From assembly GCA_937901185.1 (NCBI GenBank), contig CALCHR010000027.1, forward strand, positions 1 through 18,772: DNA of 18,772 nucleotides. The letters run 5' to 3'. The stretch comes from an uncultured Bacteroidales bacterium. GTDB taxonomy: Bacteria > Bacteroidota > Bacteroidia > Bacteroidales > Bacteroidaceae. The first letter of the stretch is position 1. Each line of letters starts with the position of its first letter. Under the pieces are notes generated by a model. It worked only from the letters and a program-made list of their open reading frames with translations. It had not been told where the DNA came from and did no database searches. Made by a program: the position numbers and the translations under genes. This document shows, piece after piece, positions 15,079-18,772 of the stretch.

Positions 15079-16155
15079 ATGAAAGTCCTTCTTCCCTTTG
15101 CCTGGCTTTATGCCGCCGTGATGGCCTTGCGCAATTGGCTCTTCGATTGTGGATGGCTCAAGCAGCGCACTTTCCCGCTGCCCGTTATCTCGGTGGGAAA
15201 TTTGGCTGTAGGCGGAACGGGAAAGACCCCTCACACAGAATACATACTCCGCCTCTTGAGCCGTAGCGGTCTCTTCTGCGGAATGCTTTCAAGAGGCTAC
15301 GGCCGCACTACGCGGGGCTTTGTGGAAGGCGCCGGCAGTGCGGCGTCGGCCATCGGCGACGAGCCGTGGCAGGTGCAACATTCTTGTAGCGCGGTGCGTG
15401 TTTGCGTATGCGAAGACCGCTGTGCCGGGCTCGACCGCATGCTCCAGTCGGAGCGCCGCCCCGATGTGGTGGTGCTCGACGATGCCTATCAGCACCGCTA
15501 CGTCAAGCCCGGCCTCTCCGTGCTGCTCACCGACTATGCCTCCCTCTATTGCGACGATGCCGTGCTGCCCGCCGGTCGTCTGCGTGAGAGTGCCGCCGGT
15601 GCGCGTCGTGCCGATGTGATAGTCGTCACTAAGTGTCCGCCCCACCTCTCGCGCTCCGAACAGCAACGCATAGAGAAACGCCTGCGCCCCGAGGCTCACC
15701 AGCACCTTTTCTTTAGCACCATGGCCTACGGTAATATATATAATGTGTATCCCGAAGCCAACGGCCTGACGCAAGGCACCCAAGAAGATGCACCCGTTTT
15801 GCGCTTGTGCCAGCAGCGTGTGTTGCTCGTTTGCGGCATAGCTCGCCCGCAAGCCTTCATCGAGTATTTCCGTAGCCGCTGCGCCTCTGTGGAGCCGCTC
15901 ACCTTTGCCGACCACCATCGCTTCAGCAGCGAGGAACTCAGCCATATCGGACGCTTGGCAGAGCAGGTGGATATGGTCATCACTACGGCCAAGGATGCCG
16001 CGCGCCTTTCCGACTACGAACTGCCCCTTGCTTTACGAGAAAAACTCTGTGTGCAGCCCATCGAAGTAAAGTTTCTCAACGATGACACCCCTAAGTTTAA
16101 CCAAATAATTATGGACTATGTTACAGAAAATACAAGAGACTGCGCAGTGGATTAA
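15079..16155 (+). CDS. lpxK: Tetraacyldisaccharide 4'-kinase LpxK
   Basis: LpxK phosphorylates the 4' position of the lipid A disaccharide at the inner membrane, the step after LpxB. A P-loop GGTGKTPH (45-52) follows the conserved PVISVGNLAVGG segment. An N-terminal hydrophobic helix (MKVLLPFAWLYAAVMAL) anchors it, and VVLDDAYQHR and TTAKDAARL (family-like) are present. From ATG 15079 it is 358 residues, near the family length. The frame can be extended to a TTG at 15031, but that lies inside the terminator stem, so I use 15079. The last 38 bases overlap punA in another frame. Codon use is GC-richer than that of rel and sppA. Confidence 0.95.
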   Translation: MKVLLPFAWLYAAVMALRNWLFDCGWLKQRTFPLPVISVGNLAVGGTGKTPHTEYILRLLSRSGLFCGMLSRGYGRTTRGFVEGAGSAASAIGDEPWQVQHSCSAVRVCVCEDRCAGLDRMLQSERRPDVVVLDDAYQHRYVKPGLSVLLTDYASLYCDDAVLPAGRLRESAAGARRADVIVVTKCPPHLSRSEQQRIEKRLRPEAHQHLFFSTMAYGNIYNVYPEANGLTQGTQEDAPVLRLCQQRVLLVCGIARPQAFIEYFRSRCASVEPLTFADHHRFSSEELSHIGRLAEQVDMVITTAKDAARLSDYELPLALREKLCVQPIEVKFLNDDTPKFNQIIMDYVTENTRDCAVD

Positions 16156-16927
16156 AGCCCACACGCAGCTTGCCCCGGAAACGGCCATCGTCCTCGGAAC
16201 CGGTTTAGGACGCCTGGCTGCTGAGATAGAAGTGGTAGATGCTTTCCCGTATTCCGAGATTCCCAACTTCCCCGTATCTACCGTAGAAGGCCACTCCGGC
16301 CGACTCCTCTTCGGCCGCTTGGGAGGCAAGGAAGTGATGGCCCTCGAAGGTCGCTTCCACTACTATGAAGGCTACACGATGAAGGAGGTGACTTTCCCTG
16401 TGCGCGTGATGCACGAGCTGGGCATCAAGACACTCTTTGTGAGCAATGCCGCCGGCGGAATGAACCCCGACTTTGAAATAGGCGACCTCATGCTCATCAC
16501 CGACCACATCAACTTCATGCCCGAACACCCCTTGCACGGCCCTAACTTCCCCACCGGCCCGCGCTTCCCCGATATGAGCGAGGCTTACAACCGCGAGTTG
16601 CTCGATATGGCCCGTGGTATTGCTGCCGAGAAGGGCATCAGAAAGGTAGAGGGCGTATATATCGCAACGCAAGGCCCCACCTACGAAACGCCTGCCGAGT
16701 ACAAAATGTTCCGCATCCTGGGAGCCGACGCCGTGGGCATGAGTACAGTGCCCGAGGTGATTGTAGCTCGCCATTGTGGCATCCGCGTGTTTGGCATCAG
16801 CATTATCACCGACCTCGGAGTGGAAGGAAAGATTGTCGAAGTGAGCCACGAAGAAGTGCAGTGCGCAGCCAATGCCGTGCAGCCCCTCATGGCCGACATC
16901 TTCCGAGAGATGATTCACCGCATTTAA
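16118..16927 (+). CDS. punA: Purine nucleoside phosphorylase
   Basis: The enzyme splits purine nucleosides (inosine/guanosine class) with phosphate into base and ribose-1-phosphate for salvage. The 269-residue protein is of the trimeric PNP type. It has IVLGTGLG near 24-31, VEGHSGR near 56-62, NAAGGMN (110-116), QGPTYETPAEYKM near 185-197 and GADAVGMSTVPE; the last segments line the base-binding site. The ATG at 16118 lies 38 bases before the lpxK stop, so translation is probably coupled. A strong terminator follows 30 bases after the stop. The symbol punA follows common use for this family (also called deoD-like or PNP). Confidence 0.95.
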   Translation: MLQKIQETAQWIKAHTQLAPETAIVLGTGLGRLAAEIEVVDAFPYSEIPNFPVSTVEGHSGRLLFGRLGGKEVMALEGRFHYYEGYTMKEVTFPVRVMHELGIKTLFVSNAAGGMNPDFEIGDLMLITDHINFMPEHPLHGPNFPTGPRFPDMSEAYNRELLDMARGIAAEKGIRKVEGVYIATQGPTYETPAEYKMFRILGADAVGMSTVPEVIVARHCGIRVFGISIITDLGVEGKIVEVSHEEVQCAANAVQPLMADIFREMIHRI

Positions 16928-16957
16928 GTGCGTTGCTTGATAGAAAGAAAGACCAAC

Positions 16958-16998
16958 AGCCCGCCTCGTTCCTTCAACGAGAGCGGGCTGCTCTTTTT
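16958..16998 (+). terminator. Intrinsic terminator after punA
   Basis: AGCCCGC-CTCGTT (16958-16970) pairs with AACGAG-A-GCGGGCT (16976-16989) with one bulged base and a 5-base loop. GCTCTTTTT then follows. It separates the sppA-lpxK-punA block from the sigma-factor cassette. Confidence 0.92.
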
Positions 16999-17072
16999 GT
17001 TCCTGGCGAAAACCAATAAGAAAAATTTAGCGGACACCAATAATTATTTTTACTTAGTTTATTTTTCTGATT

Positions 17073-17080
17073 TACTTTTG
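17073..17080 (+). promoter_or_regulatory. -7 element for the sigma-factor cassette
   Basis: TACTTTTG fits TAnnTTTG in a very A/T-rich stretch (17020-17090). It is about 37 bases before the sigma gene ATG. No TTTG is found 19-21 bases upstream, so the -33 box is weak or differs. That would be compatible with control by the cassette's own sigma factor, but this is speculative. Confidence 0.45.
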
Positions 17081-17116
17081 TCTCGGTTTTACGTCCTCAT
17101 AGTAGATACAATAATT

Positions 17117-17611
17117 ATGGAGAAGGACAGATTTGACATATTGTCGAGGAGAGTTAGAGGCAAGCTGCTGGCGCTGGCGCGGAGCTTTGCACTGCCCTCG
17201 GGAATAGAGCCCGACGATGTGGTGCAGGAGGCGATGATTGCGCTTTGGGAGCTGACGGAGCAGGGCTACCCGATGAAAGATACCGAGGCGATGGCCATAA
17301 GGCTGACGAAGAATATCTGCGTGGAGCACTATCGGAAGGCACATCTGGAGCTGCAGGCACTGACACACGACAACTACCTTGGCGGCACCGAAGCGACCGT
17401 GCTGACCGACCGTGAGGACCTAAGGCGCATACAGGAGAGCATCTATGGGTCGCTCACCACGACACAGCGGGAGTATCTTCACCTGAGAAACGACGAGGGG
17501 CTCTCGCTCGATGAGATAGCTACACGCACAGGCAAGCCTAAGACAAGCATCAAGTCTACCTTGTCGAAAGCAAGAAAACAGATGTTGGAACTAATAAAAG
17601 GTCAGTTATGA
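17117..17611 (+). CDS. ECF-like sigma-70 family RNA polymerase sigma factor
   Basis: This 164-residue protein has the two-domain layout of short (group 4) sigma factors. Region 2 spans about 10-78, with EPDDVVQEAMIALWEL (31-46) where the core-binding helix lies, then EHYRKAH. Region 4 (about 105-160) has LTTTQREYLHLRNDEGLSLDEIA and a helix-turn-helix with KTSIKSTLSKARKQ. I start it at ATG 17117; the frame runs back to 16928 through the punA terminator, which is not coding. Its stop overlaps the next start as ATGA. It is G/C-rich relative to its A/T-rich upstream region. The pairing with a membrane protein downstream suggests a classical sigma/anti-sigma unit. The exact regulon is unknown. Confidence 0.87.
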   Translation: MEKDRFDILSRRVRGKLLALARSFALPSGIEPDDVVQEAMIALWELTEQGYPMKDTEAMAIRLTKNICVEHYRKAHLELQALTHDNYLGGTEATVLTDREDLRRIQESIYGSLTTTQREYLHLRNDEGLSLDEIATRTGKPKTSIKSTLSKARKQMLELIKGQL

Positions 17612-18144
17612 TGGATATAAAGGATAAGGATACGCGCATGGCACTCGTGGCCAGGTACCTCGAAGCGGAAACGACGGTGGCCGAGGAGGCCTTGCTCGCG
17701 GCATACTACGCCGCAAACGAGGCTGAGGAGGATGAACGCGCCATAGCCCAGATGATACGGATGGAGCACGCCAACGAAGCGTTGCTCTCCAAGGAGGGAG
17801 CCGAGGAGTTTGACCGCATCATGAGTCAAACGAAGCCCAAGCAATCAAGACCTATCATCCGCCGTATGGCTTGGATTAGCGGTGCAGCGGCTGCCATCGC
17901 CCTGCTGCTTGTGCTCAACGTACAACTACCGCAAGAGGAGGTGCCCAGCGAGGCCTTCACGACCGTAGAGATTGCCGGATATGTGCAGCAACTGATGAAT
18001 GTGGAGGATGTAGAGACGGTAACGGCATCGCCCATCAAAGAGTGCGTATTGGTGACTGCCACGCTGGCCGACGGCACCACCAAGATGTATATCATGAACA
18101 AAGATTCTGAGGAAGGAAGTACTTCAATGTTAGCAATAAATTAA
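17608..18144 (+). CDS. Single-pass membrane protein, probable anti-sigma factor
   Basis: The 178-residue protein has a cytoplasmic-looking helical, acidic N-terminal part (1-86; ALVARYLEAETTVAEEALLAAYY resembles the start of Bacteroidetes anti-sigma N-terminal domains). A single membrane helix (about 87-107) follows basic RRPIIRR-type residues, so the N-terminus should be inside. The outside domain (108-178) is short and beta-rich, ending in KMYIMNKDSEEGSTSMLAIN. There is no zinc-binding HxxxCxxC. It overlaps the sigma gene by 4 bases (ATGA) and an alternative ATG follows at 17611. The anti-sigma role is inferred from gene position, topology and the N-terminus; I see no conserved catalytic motif. 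Confidence 0.62.
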   Translation: MMDIKDKDTRMALVARYLEAETTVAEEALLAAYYAANEAEEDERAIAQMIRMEHANEALLSKEGAEEFDRIMSQTKPKQSRPIIRRMAWISGAAAAIALLLVLNVQLPQEEVPSEAFTTVEIAGYVQQLMNVEDVETVTASPIKECVLVTATLADGTTKMYIMNKDSEEGSTSMLAIN

Positions 18145-18166
18145 ACCCACTAAAACATTCAAAATT

Positions 18167-18619
18167 ATGAGAACAATCCTATTGACGGCACTCTGTGCCG
18201 TAGCCATCGGCACCCAAGCCAAGGTAGCAAACGACACGATAGACAAGTACATCATCGACAAGCAGCCGATAGAGCACTTCGACGGTTCGCAGCTCGAAGG
18301 CAAACGCATCTCAAAGTATATGATTGCCTACAAGCAAGGCAAAGGCGTGGTGGAGAAGCATCACGTGATATATACGGATGCCAAGATTGTAAGGCTCACG
18401 GGAAACGACGACAAATCAGTTTCTGTAGTTACAGAACCTCTTCTCATTGTAGACGGAAAGGAAATATCACCCGAAGATTTTGCTAAGATTAATTCAGAGA
18501 CCATTGATCATATTGATGTGCTCAAAGCGGGTTCCAAGGCTGCAGAAGAGACGTATGGTGAAAAAGGAAAGAATGGAGTGATCATCGTAACCACCAAAGC
18601 AGGCAAGAAGGATAAATAA
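18167..18619 (+). CDS. Small secreted protein with TonB-plug-like C-terminus
   Basis: The 150-residue protein has a signal peptide (MRTILLTALCAVAIGTQA, cut near 18). Residues about 90-145 resemble the last part of a TonB-receptor plug domain: PLLIVDGKEI, then IDHIDVLKAGSKAAEETYG, then GKNGVIIVTTK, compare the SusC-type IxVLKDASAxAIYGxxGANGVIxITTK pattern. The earlier part (28-56) looks like a second, diverged copy: IIDKQPI ... I ... I with the same spacing. There is no beta-barrel, so it cannot be a transporter by itself. It is 22 bases after the anti-sigma candidate and probably co-transcribed. A ligand- or partner-binding role in signalling is inference. Confidence 0.65.
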   Translation: MRTILLTALCAVAIGTQAKVANDTIDKYIIDKQPIEHFDGSQLEGKRISKYMIAYKQGKGVVEKHHVIYTDAKIVRLTGNDDKSVSVVTEPLLIVDGKEISPEDFAKINSETIDHIDVLKAGSKAAEETYGEKGKNGVIIVTTKAGKKDK

Positions 18620-18657
18620 AGGTAATGATGTAGATTTACCGAAAGGTAATAATATAG
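18619..18657. repeat. Short imperfect direct repeat after the cassette
   Basis: AAGGTAATGATGTAG (18619-18633) and AAGGTAATAATATAG (18643-18657) differ at two of 15 bases and are 24 bases apart. It starts right at the end of the plug-like gene. The function is unknown. Confidence 0.5.
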
Positions 18658-18680
18658 TTGTTGTCCAAGTCTCAAGGATT

Positions 18681-18772
18681 GTCCCCTTAGCTTAGGGGGA
18701 CGAGCGTAGCGGAGGGGGTATTTCCTTGCAAATAATCTACCACCTCCCCCTCTACGAGGGTACTCCTCCTAC
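18681..18772. repeat. GC-rich palindromic intergenic sequence, cut by window edge
   Basis: GTCCCC/GGGGAC (18681-18686 with 18696-18701), GAGGGGG/CCCCCTC (18712-18718 with 18746-18752, loop 27) and CCCTC/GAGGG (18748-18760) give several overlapping stems. This looks like the mobile or repetitive palindromic DNA found between genes in many gut bacteria, but I cannot name the family. No gene is seen. Confidence 0.55.

Noticed and set aside
16928..17116. Upstream extension of the sigma-factor frame
   Set aside because: It runs through the punA terminator and the A/T-rich promoter region. The ATG at 17117 starts the sigma region 2 directly.
18360..18369. ATCACGTGAT palindrome inside the plug-like gene
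   Set aside because: It shares only the CACGTG core with parS (about 11 of 16 overall) and lies far from parAB. Such palindromes occur by chance in coding DNA.

Overview
The window looks like chromosomal DNA from a Bacteroidales bacterium, most likely a Prevotella relative. The protein sequences and the gene order (surE-lpxB divergent from parA-parB, a DUF5683 gene, an MltD-type transglycosylase and a long RelA/SpoT, then sppA-lpxK-punA) fit that group. So do promoter elements of the Bacteroidetes type, TTTG then about 19-20 bases then TAnnTTTG. Shine-Dalgarno sequences are mostly absent. The genus is an inference; the order is much safer. Almost every base is accounted for by housekeeping genes, and I saw no CRISPR array, insertion sequence, tRNA or rRNA.

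Region 1 (1-4505, minus strand) is the transcription/translation operon rimP-nusA-infB; infB runs off the left edge. Its leader has a perfect-consensus promoter, then within about 10 bases of the predicted start a 12-pair hairpin with a GAAA loop and a U tract. This looks like an attenuator in front of the gene for NusA, itself a termination factor. Region 2 (4506-4960) has no gene. It holds a second promoter directly followed by a hairpin-plus-U6 terminator on the minus strand, which predicts an RNA of about 37-40 nt, and the lpxB terminator.

Region 3 (4961-6904, minus strand) is surE-lpxB (nucleotidase and lipid A disaccharide synthase). Region 4 (7094-13232, plus strand), divergent from it, is parA-parB-DUF5683-mltD-like-rel: chromosome segregation, envelope and (p)ppGpp control in one closely spaced run. 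Region 5 (13260-16927) continues with sppA, lpxK and punA. A 13-bp perfect stem with a T run separates sppA from lpxK, and lpxK overlaps punA by 38 bases. A strong terminator closes this block.

Region 6 (17117-18619) is a separate three-gene cassette: a short ECF-like sigma factor, a single-pass membrane protein that looks like its anti-sigma partner, and a small secreted protein whose C-terminal half resembles the end of a TonB-receptor plug domain. This is the most likely place for an undescribed signalling system. The last 150 bases hold GC-rich palindromic intergenic DNA that continues past the edge.
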